64,000 bases of DNA from Xanthobacteraceae bacterium (GTDB lineage: Bacteria; Pseudomonadota; Alphaproteobacteria; Rhizobiales; Xanthobacteraceae). The notes under the pieces are model-generated. The model saw only the letters and a list, made by a program, of their open reading frames with translations. It did no database searches and was not told the origin of the DNA. Shown here in pieces: positions 52,530 through 60,906 of this stretch. Position numbers and translations under genes: made by a program. Location of the stretch: assembly GCA_022841625.1 (NCBI GenBank), contig JALHRD010000017.1, forward strand, positions 19,652-83,651, in the 5' to 3' direction. Within the stretch, counting starts at the first letter, position 1. Each line of letters starts with the position of its first letter.

Positions 52530-53153
52530 TCAGGTCCCGCTCTTGGTCGCCTGTCCGCTCGGAACCGAGACAATCTTTGCCGCGGTGTGCATGTGGCCGT
52601 CCCAGCGCTTGGCGTTCGGCGCTGAGATTTCGAACTGATCAAGCACCCGCATGACAATGTGATTGACCACGTCGTCGACCGACTGCGGATGATTGTAGAA
52701 CGCCGGCATCGGCGGCAGCATAACCACGCCCATCCGCGATAGCTTGAGCATGTTTTCGAGGTGAACTTCCGAGAGCGGCGTCTCGCGGACAACCAGCACG
52801 AGCTTGCGGCGCTCCTTGAGCACCACATCGGCGGCGCGATGGACCAGATGATCGCCGACGCCTTGTGCGATGCCGCCGAGCGTGCGCACCGAGCACGGGA
52901 TTACCACCATGCCGGCGGTGATGAACGAACCAGACGACAGCGTCGCGCCCATGTCGCCCGGCGAGTGGACAACACTCGCGAGCGCCCTTACCTGCTCGAC
53001 CGTGTAATTGGTCTCATGCTCGATGGTGCGCTGCGCCCACTTGCTGATGACGAGATGTGTCTCAACGTCGCCTGTCTGCTTCAACGCCTCTAAAAACCGC
53101 ACGCCAAAAATGGCGCCAGTCGATCCGGTCATTCCTACAATGAGGCGTCGCAT
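52530..53153 (-). CDS. ubiX: Flavin prenyltransferase
   Basis: A protein of 207 residues that joins dimethylallyl phosphate to FMN, giving the prenyl-FMN cofactor of UbiD decarboxylases. LIVGMTGSTGAIFGVRFLEA at the N-terminus is the flavin fold. VVIPCSVRTLGGIAQGVGDH, RAADVVLKERRKLVLVVRET and PLSEVHLENMLKLSRMG are the UbiX signatures, and MPAFYNHPQSVDDVV follows. ATG 53153 has AAGGGG six bases upstream. It lies 77 bp downstream of the first UbiD gene, forming an operon. Confidence 0.94.
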   Translation of the reverse strand: MRRLIVGMTGSTGAIFGVRFLEALKQTGDVETHLVISKWAQRTIEHETNYTVEQVRALASVVHSPGDMGATLSSGSFITAGMVVIPCSVRTLGGIAQGVGDHLVHRAADVVLKERRKLVLVVRETPLSEVHLENMLKLSRMGVVMLPPMPAFYNHPQSVDDVVNHIVMRVLDQFEISAPNAKRWDGHMHTAAKIVSVPSGQATKSGT

Positions 53154-53230
53154 TACAAGCCCCTTCAGACCCACAGAATACCGCCCAATGGCGCGCCAAC
53201 AATGTTACTCTAGAGTGGTTACCATTTTGC

Positions 53231-54775
53231 TCAGTTGTCGAACAAGTGCCCGAATTTGTGGATCGCCAAAGCCTTATCCTCTGGCGACGGCGCGTTAACT
53301 TCGGGGAATTTATCCATCCAGTGGAAAGGCCGGCAGGCATCGATGACTGCGCGGCTATTGGTGTAGTCGCCGACCGCACGGCGCTCGGGTTCGATCCGCG
53401 GATCGAGCGGCGTCGACCACGCACCGTGAATGATCTCGATTGAGGTCGCGGGATCGGAGCGCGTGAGCAGCGCCCACATCACCGCATTAAGATCGGACAC
53501 GTCGATGTCGTCGTCCACGACTATCGTATAACGGCCGCAATAGGCGCCGACATGGCACATGGTCGCGATATGCCCAGCCTGCTTGGCATGGCCCGGGTAC
53601 CGCTGCTTGATCGCGACTGCCAGTAACAGCCGTGCATTGCCAACCTCATGCGCCCACGCCGCGGTGACCGCCGGCACCCCCGCCTTGGTGATGTTCTCAC
53701 GCAACAATGCCGAACGCACGATCGCCCGATAGCGGCAGATCTCGTCTGGCGGGCGCTCCGGCACGCAGCCCAACAGGATCGGTTCATTGCGATGATAGAT
53801 CGCCTTGATGTCGAGGACCGGTTCTTGCGCCGCACCAGTTGCGTAGTAGCCGGTCCATTCACCGAACGGCCCCTCTATGCGCATCTTGTCGGGCTCGATA
53901 AACCCTTCGATGACGATCTCGGCATTGGCTGGAATGGGCAAGCCGGTGACCGGACCTTTGATGACCTCAACCGGTTCGCCACGCATGCCGCCAATCACTT
54001 CTAACTCGCTGACACCCTGAGGAATCTCGCTACAGCCCATGAGAAAGCTCATGGGATCGCCGCCAAGCACCACCGCGATCGGCATCGGCTGCTTGCGCGC
54101 CTTATACTTGTCGCGCATCTGCCGCCCCTGCTTACCCGGCGAGATGTATAGTCCGCAGGACTTGGCATCATGAATCATGACGCGATAGGTGCCGCAATTG
54201 ATCCAGCCATCATCAGGATCCTGAATGATGGTGTAGCAGCCAGTGCCAATATAGCGACCGCCATCCTTGGCGTGCCACTGCGGCGCCGGGAATTTGGTGA
54301 TGTCGATCGCGTCGCCCGTGAGGGCATTCTGCATTACCGGTCCGCTCTCGACGTATTTCGGCGGAATACGTTTCATGTCGGCGGCGTAGTGGCTACGGAA
54401 TCCTTCGCTCAACTCGACTTTGGACAGGTCGGTCGGAAACCCAAGGGTCATGTTCTTACGCTTGCCGTCAAAAAAATTGAGCAGCACGCGGCTGCCCGGA
54501 AGCGTGCCCGGCACGTCCTCGAACACGAAACACGGCGCATTGTCGGTATGGGCCGCCATCTCCGACACCATTCCGATGTCCTTCTGCCAAGATAGCCCCT
54601 TGACATGCTTCACCTCGCCAAGTTTCTCGGCCTCTTCTAGCCAGCGCCGGAGGTCGTGATACGCCAGATGCGGCGCTGTGTTGGAACCGATACCGGCCGA
54701 TGCGCCGGTCGCACCGTTGCCGCCCGCCCCAAGCGGGGTCGACATACCGTCCGGCTGGCTATCCTGCTTCGCCAC
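53231..54775 (-). CDS. UbiD-family prenyl-FMN decarboxylase (canonical active site)
   Basis: A protein of 514 residues, from GTG 54775 with GGAGG five bases upstream. WINCGTYRVMIHDAK holds the active-site Arg198. RIEGPFGEWTGYY holds Glu301 and Glu306, the E-x4-E pair of prenyl-FMN enzymes. MPIAVVLGGDP and SELEVIGGMRGEPVEV are further family segments. It has a Gly/Ser/Thr-rich N-terminal leader (1-35). Such enzymes reversibly decarboxylate aromatic or alpha,beta-unsaturated acids. UbiX is encoded just downstream. The substrate is not the UbiD ubiquinone precursor with any certainty, because the neighbours are catabolic. Confidence 0.9.
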   Translation of the reverse strand: MAKQDSQPDGMSTPLGAGGNGATGASAGIGSNTAPHLAYHDLRRWLEEAEKLGEVKHVKGLSWQKDIGMVSEMAAHTDNAPCFVFEDVPGTLPGSRVLLNFFDGKRKNMTLGFPTDLSKVELSEGFRSHYAADMKRIPPKYVESGPVMQNALTGDAIDITKFPAPQWHAKDGGRYIGTGCYTIIQDPDDGWINCGTYRVMIHDAKSCGLYISPGKQGRQMRDKYKARKQPMPIAVVLGGDPMSFLMGCSEIPQGVSELEVIGGMRGEPVEVIKGPVTGLPIPANAEIVIEGFIEPDKMRIEGPFGEWTGYYATGAAQEPVLDIKAIYHRNEPILLGCVPERPPDEICRYRAIVRSALLRENITKAGVPAVTAAWAHEVGNARLLLAVAIKQRYPGHAKQAGHIATMCHVGAYCGRYTIVVDDDIDVSDLNAVMWALLTRSDPATSIEIIHGAWSTPLDPRIEPERRAVGDYTNSRAVIDACRPFHWMDKFPEVNAPSPEDKALAIHKFGHLFDN

Positions 54776-54939
54776 GTGTTCCTCCTAAGCCCCTAATCCA
54801 TAAAGATCTTGGTCACACGGTTGAATTCAAGGACGACCTCAGACCTCGCGGAAGCACACTATACACGCCGCGTTGCGCTGTCATCTCAAGCCCGCAAGCG
54901 CCCTTCACATCGGCCGGGGATGACAACCGAGAGAGAAAT

Positions 54940-54957
54940 TGCTTATAATACTAAGCA
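54940..54957. promoter_or_regulatory. Palindrome at the acyl-CoA ligase promoter, candidate MarR operator
   Basis: TGCTTA (54940-54945) and TAAGCA (54952-54957) form an inverted repeat with the spacer TAATAC, and the flanks continue as AAAT...ATTT. The size and A+T content suit a MarR dimer. It lies 18 bp before the ligase start at 54976. The 11-mer ATAATACT(A)AG inside it recurs, with one change, upstream of the marR gene at 57075. Confidence 0.55.
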
Positions 54958-54975
54958 TTTCCAACTGGACCGCGA

Positions 54976-56517
54976 ATGCCAACAGACGCCGGCCCGACAA
55001 TGCTGCACGACTGGATCGCCCGCGCCGCTGCGCGCGACCCAGACAAGCCGTGGATTGTGTCGGCCGAGGATGACCGGACCGTCAGCTACGGACAGCTTCG
55101 AGAAATTACCGGGCGCATGGCAACCGCCCTAAGCACCCGCGGGATTGGCCGCAATGATCGGATTGCGCTTCTATCCAACAACACGATTGAGCAGCTGCTT
55201 TGCTATTTCGGAATAATGGCCTACGGCGCAACGATCTGCACCGTCCACATCGAAATGAACCGCAACCAATTGGACGACATCTTCACGCGGCTCAGGCCAA
55301 ACCTCGTGCTCTACCAGGACGACCTAGGGCTCGACGACCTCCTAGCCACCGTATCAGCGCCACGCCTGCTGCTAGGACGCTGGGACACTCCCGCAGTCGA
55401 CACTTTTTTCGCCACGGTGGCCGGCTGCGTCGCATCGGACATGCACACCGACGCCGGGCCAAACGACGACGCGGTGATCCTTTTCACCTCCGGCACCAGC
55501 GCGAAGCCGAAGGGCGTGGTGCTGAATTATCGCGAACATCTTCTCAATATCGACCCGACCGCCACCGGATTCGGAATTACCGCAAACGATCGGATCTATG
55601 ATTTTCGCTCCTTCAACTGGGCCTCGGCGCAACTTCTTGGCGCACTGGTCCCGGTCAATCGCGGGGCGACGCTGGTCATGGCGCCGAAGTTTTCGGCAAG
55701 CCGTTTCTTTTCCCACCTTCGCGATCACCGGGTCACCGTCGCCGCCGGGAATCCAACCACAATTAACATCCTGCTTAACAGCAATGATGGCGCACACCGC
55801 AATAATCTGCCATCGCTCCGCTTTCTGACCTCAAGCTCGGCACCGCTGACGCTCGAAGAATGGCGGCGTTTTGAGCAACATTTTGGCGTTCCGATCGCAC
55901 AAGGCTATGGATCGAGCGAGACCGGCTGGATCGCTGCGGCCCCCGGCGAGGCCCGGCGGCAAGGCACCGTCGGTCGCCCATTCGCCTATCACGACGTCGC
56001 CATTGTTGACGGAAGTAACCGGCTCAACCCCGGCGCGACCGGCCAAATCGAGGTTGGTGGATTTCCCGATCACAATTACCGCACCCTCGCTGAGGACGGC
56101 CGGATCACGGTGAGTCAACGCGGCAGGATGCTGACCGGCGATCTCGGCTTAATCGACGACGCTGGTTTTCTGCGCGTCACTGGCCGCGCCAAAGACCTCA
56201 TCATCCGCGGCGGTGTAAACATTTCACCACTTGAGATCGACAGCTTCCTGATGCAGCATCCTGCGGTGATCGAGGTCGCGACCGTCGGTATCCCGGACGC
56301 AATCTATGGCGAGGAGGTTGTGAGTTATGCGGTGGCGCGACCGGGCGCCATGATTGATGCGTCTGCGCTGCTCCGCTATTGCAGCGACGGCCTGCCGGCA
56401 TTCAAGGCACCCAAACACATCATGCTCACCACCTCGCTGCCCAAAACAGAACGCGGCAAGCTCGACCGACGCGCCTTAGCGGAGCGCTGGAACCGCAGAA
56501 AATCCGACCACGCTTAG
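54976..56517 (+). CDS. AMP-forming acyl-CoA ligase
   Basis: An ANL-superfamily enzyme of 513 residues activating a carboxylic acid to its CoA thioester through an acyl-AMP. The P-loop ILFTSGTSAKPKGVVLNY is at about 172. YGSSETGW (A5) and LTGDLGLIDDAGFLRVTGR (A7/A8 with the conserved Asp) follow. LPKTERGKLDRRAL near the C-terminus holds the catalytic Lys. It resembles benzoate/4-chlorobenzoate-type and fatty-acid ligases. Its stop directly abuts the convergent marR stop. Specificity cannot be read by eye. Confidence 0.9.
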   Translation: MPTDAGPTMLHDWIARAAARDPDKPWIVSAEDDRTVSYGQLREITGRMATALSTRGIGRNDRIALLSNNTIEQLLCYFGIMAYGATICTVHIEMNRNQLDDIFTRLRPNLVLYQDDLGLDDLLATVSAPRLLLGRWDTPAVDTFFATVAGCVASDMHTDAGPNDDAVILFTSGTSAKPKGVVLNYREHLLNIDPTATGFGITANDRIYDFRSFNWASAQLLGALVPVNRGATLVMAPKFSASRFFSHLRDHRVTVAAGNPTTINILLNSNDGAHRNNLPSLRFLTSSSAPLTLEEWRRFEQHFGVPIAQGYGSSETGWIAAAPGEARRQGTVGRPFAYHDVAIVDGSNRLNPGATGQIEVGGFPDHNYRTLAEDGRITVSQRGRMLTGDLGLIDDAGFLRVTGRAKDLIIRGGVNISPLEIDSFLMQHPAVIEVATVGIPDAIYGEEVVSYAVARPGAMIDASALLRYCSDGLPAFKAPKHIMLTTSLPKTERGKLDRRALAERWNRRKSDHA

Positions 56518-57045
56518 CTATTGTCTAACTTTATCGAGATTGGCCGTCATTTGCAGGATAACGCGCCGAAATGTCGCAATGTCATGTTGCACAATTCCAT
56601 CTTCGGCGACCGAATTTATGCCGCGCGCAAGTTTCAGGAGCTCATCGCGCATGTGTTTGGCTTTTGCGGTGAGCCGAACATGGGTGATCCGCCGGTCATC
56701 GGTGCTGCGAACCCGCCGAATCAATCCGGACTTCTCCATGCCACGGAGTGCAATCACTGTGGTCGGTTCCATCATGCCGACCCGCGTGGAAAGCTCTCGC
56801 TGCGATAACCCGTCCTCAATCCACAGCACCCGGAGAAAATACCACTGCCCGCGTGTCACCCCATACGGAGTAATCCGCCGCTCCAACAACCGCTGGAAGG
56901 CCCGATGCGCGTCGCGCACCAGATAGCCGTCACTGGCGTCATGCGGCAAGTCGCCGCCCATGGCCGCCACACGGGCTTTGGAGCGGCCTTCGCCGCCGCC
57001 GGTCCCCGGACGCCTGATACGCTTCTGCTGCATGTCGAATGCCAC
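56518..57045 (-). CDS. MarR-family transcriptional regulator
   Basis: A winged-helix regulator of 175 residues. LLERRITPYGVTRGQWYFLR is the N-terminal dimer region. GLSQRELSTRVGMMEPTTVI at about 83-102 is the recognition helix segment. GLIRRVRSTDDRRITHVRLT is the wing with the typical DxR pattern. The start is GTG 57045, or ATG 57033. It is divergent from the second UbiD gene and ends flush against the ligase gene, so it is well placed to control both. MarR proteins of this type often respond to aromatic acids or their CoA esters. Confidence 0.9.
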   Translation of the reverse strand: MAFDMQQKRIRRPGTGGGEGRSKARVAAMGGDLPHDASDGYLVRDAHRAFQRLLERRITPYGVTRGQWYFLRVLWIEDGLSQRELSTRVGMMEPTTVIALRGMEKSGLIRRVRSTDDRRITHVRLTAKAKHMRDELLKLARGINSVAEDGIVQHDIATFRRVILQMTANLDKVRQ

Positions 57046-57074
57046 GATTGACAGCGTTTTCGTTGACCCGCATA

Positions 57075-57092
57075 ATAATACTTAGATATCTA
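57075..57092. promoter_or_regulatory. Palindromic site between marR and the second UbiD gene
   Basis: TAGATATCTA (57083-57092) is a perfect 10-bp palindrome. It overlaps ATAATACTTAG (57075-57085), an 11-mer also found with one change in the ligase promoter (54945-54955). It lies 30 bp upstream of marR and 59 bp before the UbiD start, a position for autoregulation and control of both genes. Confidence 0.5.
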
Positions 57093-57150
57093 TGTAATGC
57101 AAAGCTGCGGCGTACTCGGCTTCCGCGGCGAGCAAGAAGGGCCTCCGTCG

Positions 57151-58776
57151 ATGCAACGCCAACTCCGCAAGGACAGTCAGAGCGCGCCCAAGGAAAAGAA
57201 AGCCGGCGCGGCCAGAAAGTCTTCGCCACCGGCCGGCATTCATGCCCACGATCTGCGCACGGCGCTGGAATGGCTGAAGTCGCAAGGCGACCTAATCGAG
57301 ACCCAGAAAGAGGTTGACCCAGACCTGGAGGTCACAGGCCTGCAAAAGCACATGGACGGCGGCTGTCCCGTGATGTTCCACCATGTCAAAGACAAGCCCA
57401 ACCACCGCGTCATCACCAATCTGTTCGGTGACATGAATGTCATCAACAAGATGTTCGGCTGGAAAAGCGACGCCGAGCGCGTGCGCAAACTCGCCGAGGC
57501 GCTGCGCAAGCCGCTCAAGCCGGTTGAGATTTCACAAGATGAAGCGCCGGTGCAGGAGCACGTCGTGCTCAAACCAAAGGACGTGAACAAATATCTGGTG
57601 CCGATCCGGCACACGACCTACGAGCCGGAACTGACGGTCGGCTCCGGCATCCGCTGCGTCACCGGAGCGGAGTTCGATGGCGGCTCCGATCTTGGCTATA
57701 ACCGCATGAATTTCCGCTGGGGCAATGTCGGTACGTTCCAAATCTCACCTGGCTCGCACATGTGGCAAGTGGTGAACAAATACTACAAATCAAACGAACC
57801 GGTGCCGATCACGATGTGCTTTGGCGTGCCGCCAGCTTGCACGCTGATGGCCGGCGCGGGCTTCGACTATGCCGTGCTGCCCATGGGCTGCGATGAAATC
57901 GGCATAGCCGGCGCGGTGCAGGGCGCGCCGATCCGGCTGGTAAAGGCGCGCACCGTCAACGCGATGGCGCTCGCCGATGCCGAACTAGTGCTTGAGGGCT
58001 ATGTCAAGCCGCGAGACCGCCGCTTCGAGACCAAAGAATCGGAAGATGCCGGCATTCAAGGGCGCTTCCATTTCCATCCGGAATGGGCCGGCTACATGGG
58101 CAAGGCCTATAAGGCGCCGACCTTCCACGTCACCGCGGTGACGATGCGCAAGCCCGAAACCAAACCGATCATCTTTGCGCTTGGCGTTCACACCCTCGAC
58201 GACCACAACATCGACACCACGGTGCGCGAAGCCGCGATCTTTGAGCTATGTGAGCGACTTCAGCCCGGCATTGTACAGAACGTGGTGATCCCCTACTGCA
58301 TGACCGATTGGGGCGGCTGCATCATCCAGGTCAAAAAGCGCCACCAGATCGACGAAGGCTGGCAGCGCAACTTCCTCGGCGCCGCGCTAAGTTGCTCGCA
58401 GGGCATGCGGCTCGCCATCGCCGTGTCAGAAGATGTCGATCCCTACTCCATGGACGACGTGATGTGGTGCCTCACCACCCGCGTCAATCCACGCACCGAC
58501 ATTCTCAATCCGATCCCCGGCGGTCGCGGCCAGACCTTCATGCCGGCCGAACGCATGACCGCCGGCGACAAACAATGGACCGCATCCAACACGCAATTCG
58601 AAGGCGGCATGGGAATCGATGCCACGGTGCCGTTTGGCTACGAGAGCGACTTCATGCGGCCGGTTTATCCAATCGACCGCGTGAACCCCGAGCACTTCTT
58701 CAGCAAAGAAGACATCGCCAACGCCAAGTCGCGCATGCACGGTTGGGTGAATTCGCTGGCGCGAACAGGCTGGTGA
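57151..58776 (+). CDS. UbiD-family (de)carboxylase homologue with altered active site
   Basis: A protein of 541 residues, from ATG 57151. LGYNRMNFRWGNVGTFQISP keeps the active-site Arg185 in alignment with the GTYR segment of the neighbouring UbiD. The E-x4-E motif EGPFGE is replaced by QGRFHFHPEWAGYMG; Glu311 of EWAGY is kept, but the first Glu is not evident. Other family segments (GFDYAVLPMGCDEIGIAGAV, LVLEGYVKPRD) are preserved. It may be a divergent carboxylase or a partner subunit, as in phenylphosphate carboxylase, where two UbiD-like subunits work together. The basic N-terminal leader (1-25) is unusual. Confidence 0.85.
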   Translation: MQRQLRKDSQSAPKEKKAGAARKSSPPAGIHAHDLRTALEWLKSQGDLIETQKEVDPDLEVTGLQKHMDGGCPVMFHHVKDKPNHRVITNLFGDMNVINKMFGWKSDAERVRKLAEALRKPLKPVEISQDEAPVQEHVVLKPKDVNKYLVPIRHTTYEPELTVGSGIRCVTGAEFDGGSDLGYNRMNFRWGNVGTFQISPGSHMWQVVNKYYKSNEPVPITMCFGVPPACTLMAGAGFDYAVLPMGCDEIGIAGAVQGAPIRLVKARTVNAMALADAELVLEGYVKPRDRRFETKESEDAGIQGRFHFHPEWAGYMGKAYKAPTFHVTAVTMRKPETKPIIFALGVHTLDDHNIDTTVREAAIFELCERLQPGIVQNVVIPYCMTDWGGCIIQVKKRHQIDEGWQRNFLGAALSCSQGMRLAIAVSEDVDPYSMDDVMWCLTTRVNPRTDILNPIPGGRGQTFMPAERMTAGDKQWTASNTQFEGGMGIDATVPFGYESDFMRPVYPIDRVNPEHFFSKEDIANAKSRMHGWVNSLARTGW

Positions 58777-58819
58777 AGCCGAGTCGTACGCGCTCGCGCC
58801 GTGGGCGGGAAACGGGGCT

Positions 58820-59068
58820 TTAGTCCTGGGGAGATTCGGGTGCTTTTCGTGTTCGCCTGGTCGGTCCGTCGCAATGTTTGCACTGAAATGGCGGCGTCGG
58901 GTCGCCAGGTTCTACCATCACTGCGCTGGACTCGCCGCAGCGACCGCATTGGCGCACCAATTTGGTTGGCAATTTAGTGATTGGCTTGGTTGCCGCCGCG
59001 ATCGCCTTCTCCGCATGGGCCCGCATTTCGGCCTTTGACAGCGGTGGACCTTTGGGCCGATACGCCAT
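58820..59068 (-). CDS. Small zinc-ribbon protein beside the UbiD gene
   Basis: A protein of 82 residues, ATG 59068 with AAGGA upstream. The first 38 residues are basic and helical. The C-terminal half has two Cys pairs, CGRC (41-44) and CKHC (63-66), forming a single zinc ribbon, and a basic tail. It converges on the second UbiD gene. Small zinc-ribbon proteins (BsdD/VdcD-like) accompany non-oxidative hydroxyarylic acid decarboxylases, so it may be an accessory subunit. This is an inference from arrangement and motif only. Confidence 0.6.
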   Translation of the reverse strand: MAYRPKGPPLSKAEMRAHAEKAIAAATKPITKLPTKLVRQCGRCGESSAVMVEPGDPTPPFQCKHCDGPTRRTRKAPESPQD

Positions 59069-59242
59069 GCTGAATTCCTTCGTGCCCGCGTTTGTTTCGA
59101 TCGATCGATCAACGGGCACTTCGATGCTGTGCCGTATTCTACGGCACCGCGTCAATAGCATGGCGCGGCAATCTGCCGACCACGCCCGGTATTTCAGCAT
59201 CAACACTGCTGCCGCAACATAGGCCCTGGCGTTGGCCCTTGC

Positions 59243-60220
59243 TTACTCCACCTTGATGCCTGCGGCCTTGACCACTTTTGCGACACGATCAATCTCGCCG
59301 TCAAGAAGCTTACGGAATTCCGCGGCGCCACCGCCAATCGGCTCGACACCGACCTTCGCAAGCTGCTTGATGACCTCCGTCTCCTTCGCGATCACGATAG
59401 CCTCCGCCGCAATCTTGTCAACGATCGCAGCTGGCGTACCGACCCGTGCATAGATGCCGACAAATGGCGCATAGCTAAATCCTGGTACAAATTCGGAAAT
59501 CGCAGGAAGCTCCGGTGCCTGCGACGATCGTGTCGCGCCATTGGTCGCGAGCAGCGTCACGCGCTTAGCCTCAGCCGCGCCTGCGAGCGAGGGATAGGCG
59601 GAAAACAACAGCTGCACATGCCCACCCAGCAGCGCCGGCACCGCCTCACCCGTGCCCTTATAGGGGATATGGCTGATATCGAGGCCGAAGCCGAGCTTCA
59701 GCGCCTCCAGCGAAATGTGATGAATGCTTCCGATCCCGGACGATCCAATATTGAACTTGCCGGGATTCGCCTTCACATGGGCGACAAGCTCTTGCATGGA
59801 CGACACCGGCAGCGACGGATGCACGGCGAGGAATAACGGCGCGGTGGCAAACGCCGCAACCGGCAAGACCTCCTTCGGATTATAGGGAAGCTTGGTATAG
59901 AGCTGGGGATTGATTGACAGGATGGCGCCGTCGGTCACCACGAAGGTTGTACCATCGGCTGCCGCGCTGGTGAGAGCGTTGACCGCGATGCCACCGTTAG
60001 CACCGGAGCGATTTTCGACCACGATGGTCTGATTAAGACGTTCCTGCATCCTCCGACCAAAGATCCGCGCAACCGTATCCGGGAGTCCACCCGCGGGATG
60101 CGTAATTATGAATTTGATGGTCGGAGCGCTCGTAGATGTCTGCGCTTGCGCCCCCAACGGAGCGAGCGTGCACGCGGAAAGCATGACAAGCGCAGCGAGC
60201 ACAATGCGCGTTTTCAACAT
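59243..60220 (-). CDS. Bug/TctC-family tripartite tricarboxylate receptor
   Basis: A periplasmic receptor of 325 residues. The N-terminus MLKTRIVLAALVMLSACTLA could be cleaved by signal peptidase I near AQAQ or lipidated at SAC. TIKFIITHPAGGLPDTVAR and IVVENRSGANGGIAVNALTS are the ligand loops, with THPAGG in place of VPFAAGG. GSIHHISLEALKLGFGLD follows. The start ATG 60220 has GGAGGAGA upstream. It is the fourth Bug-type receptor in the window without a permease. Confidence 0.9.
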   Translation of the reverse strand: MLKTRIVLAALVMLSACTLAPLGAQAQTSTSAPTIKFIITHPAGGLPDTVARIFGRRMQERLNQTIVVENRSGANGGIAVNALTSAAADGTTFVVTDGAILSINPQLYTKLPYNPKEVLPVAAFATAPLFLAVHPSLPVSSMQELVAHVKANPGKFNIGSSGIGSIHHISLEALKLGFGLDISHIPYKGTGEAVPALLGGHVQLLFSAYPSLAGAAEAKRVTLLATNGATRSSQAPELPAISEFVPGFSYAPFVGIYARVGTPAAIVDKIAAEAIVIAKETEVIKQLAKVGVEPIGGGAAEFRKLLDGEIDRVAKVVKAAGIKVE

Positions 60221-60422
60221 CGAGGTCTCCTCCGGTCGAAAAGACAGGCTCTGCGCGCTGCTGCCGCAGGCCAGTATTGAGCGAAACTAGGGTACTTTCG
60301 TCGATCCGCCAAGCACGGTGCGGCAAATGGTTCCGCAACCGCAGCTCCCGAAATCCAGTCCGCAGCCCTTGGTGCCGGCGCTGCCGACGGCTAACGTTGC
60401 CGTCCGCCACGGAAACAATACG

Positions 60423-60836
60423 ATGAAGCCAAGCCTTCAGCCCGGCCTAGCCACCGTCAAACGCATCGCCATCGACCCTGACCGCACCATCAGTTTCATG
60501 GGCGAGGATGCGCGGGTCTACGCCACGCCCCGGCTGATTACGGACATCGAAATCACCTGTCGCGACCTAATCGTGGCGCATGCCGATCCTGGGGAGGATT
60601 CGGTCGGCATGGAGGTAGCCGTGCAGCATCTGGCGCCGACGCTGGCCGGCAGCACGGTGGAAATCTCCGTCAAGGTTACGGCCATCGACGGTCGCAAAGT
60701 CACCTTTGAGGTATCGGCCAAAGACGAACTCGACGCCGTGAGCGCCGGCACCCACACCCGTTTCGTGGTCGATGTGGCTCGCACCAAAGAGCGGCTCAAG
60801 GCCAAAGCGGCGAAGCTTGCCGCGTTACGAAATTGA
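60423..60836 (+). CDS. Hotdog-fold thioesterase, FlK-like
   Basis: A protein of 137 residues. YATPRLITDIEITCRDLI holds the Thr and Glu seen in fluoroacetyl-CoA thioesterase FlK. SVGMEVAVQHLAPTLAGSTV supplies the His. GTHTRFVVDVAR is the conserved C-terminal strand. It should hydrolyse a short acyl-CoA. ATG 60423 has GGAAA upstream. It may recycle CoA from dead-end thioesters in the neighbouring CoA-ligase pathway; the fluoroacetate activity itself is not implied. Confidence 0.82.
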   Translation: MKPSLQPGLATVKRIAIDPDRTISFMGEDARVYATPRLITDIEITCRDLIVAHADPGEDSVGMEVAVQHLAPTLAGSTVEISVKVTAIDGRKVTFEVSAKDELDAVSAGTHTRFVVDVARTKERLKAKAAKLAALRN

Positions 60837-60906
60837 CCGAGCGCCCCTGCGAACCTCTCTCAGCCGACGCGTTGTCATTCCATGGCATTGGCCCTATGAG
60901 AAGCGC

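Noticed and set aside
53207-53216. 10-bp palindrome ACTCTAGAGT between the first UbiD gene and ubiX as an operator
   Set aside because: It is short, inside an apparent operon and has no matching second site, so it could easily be chance.
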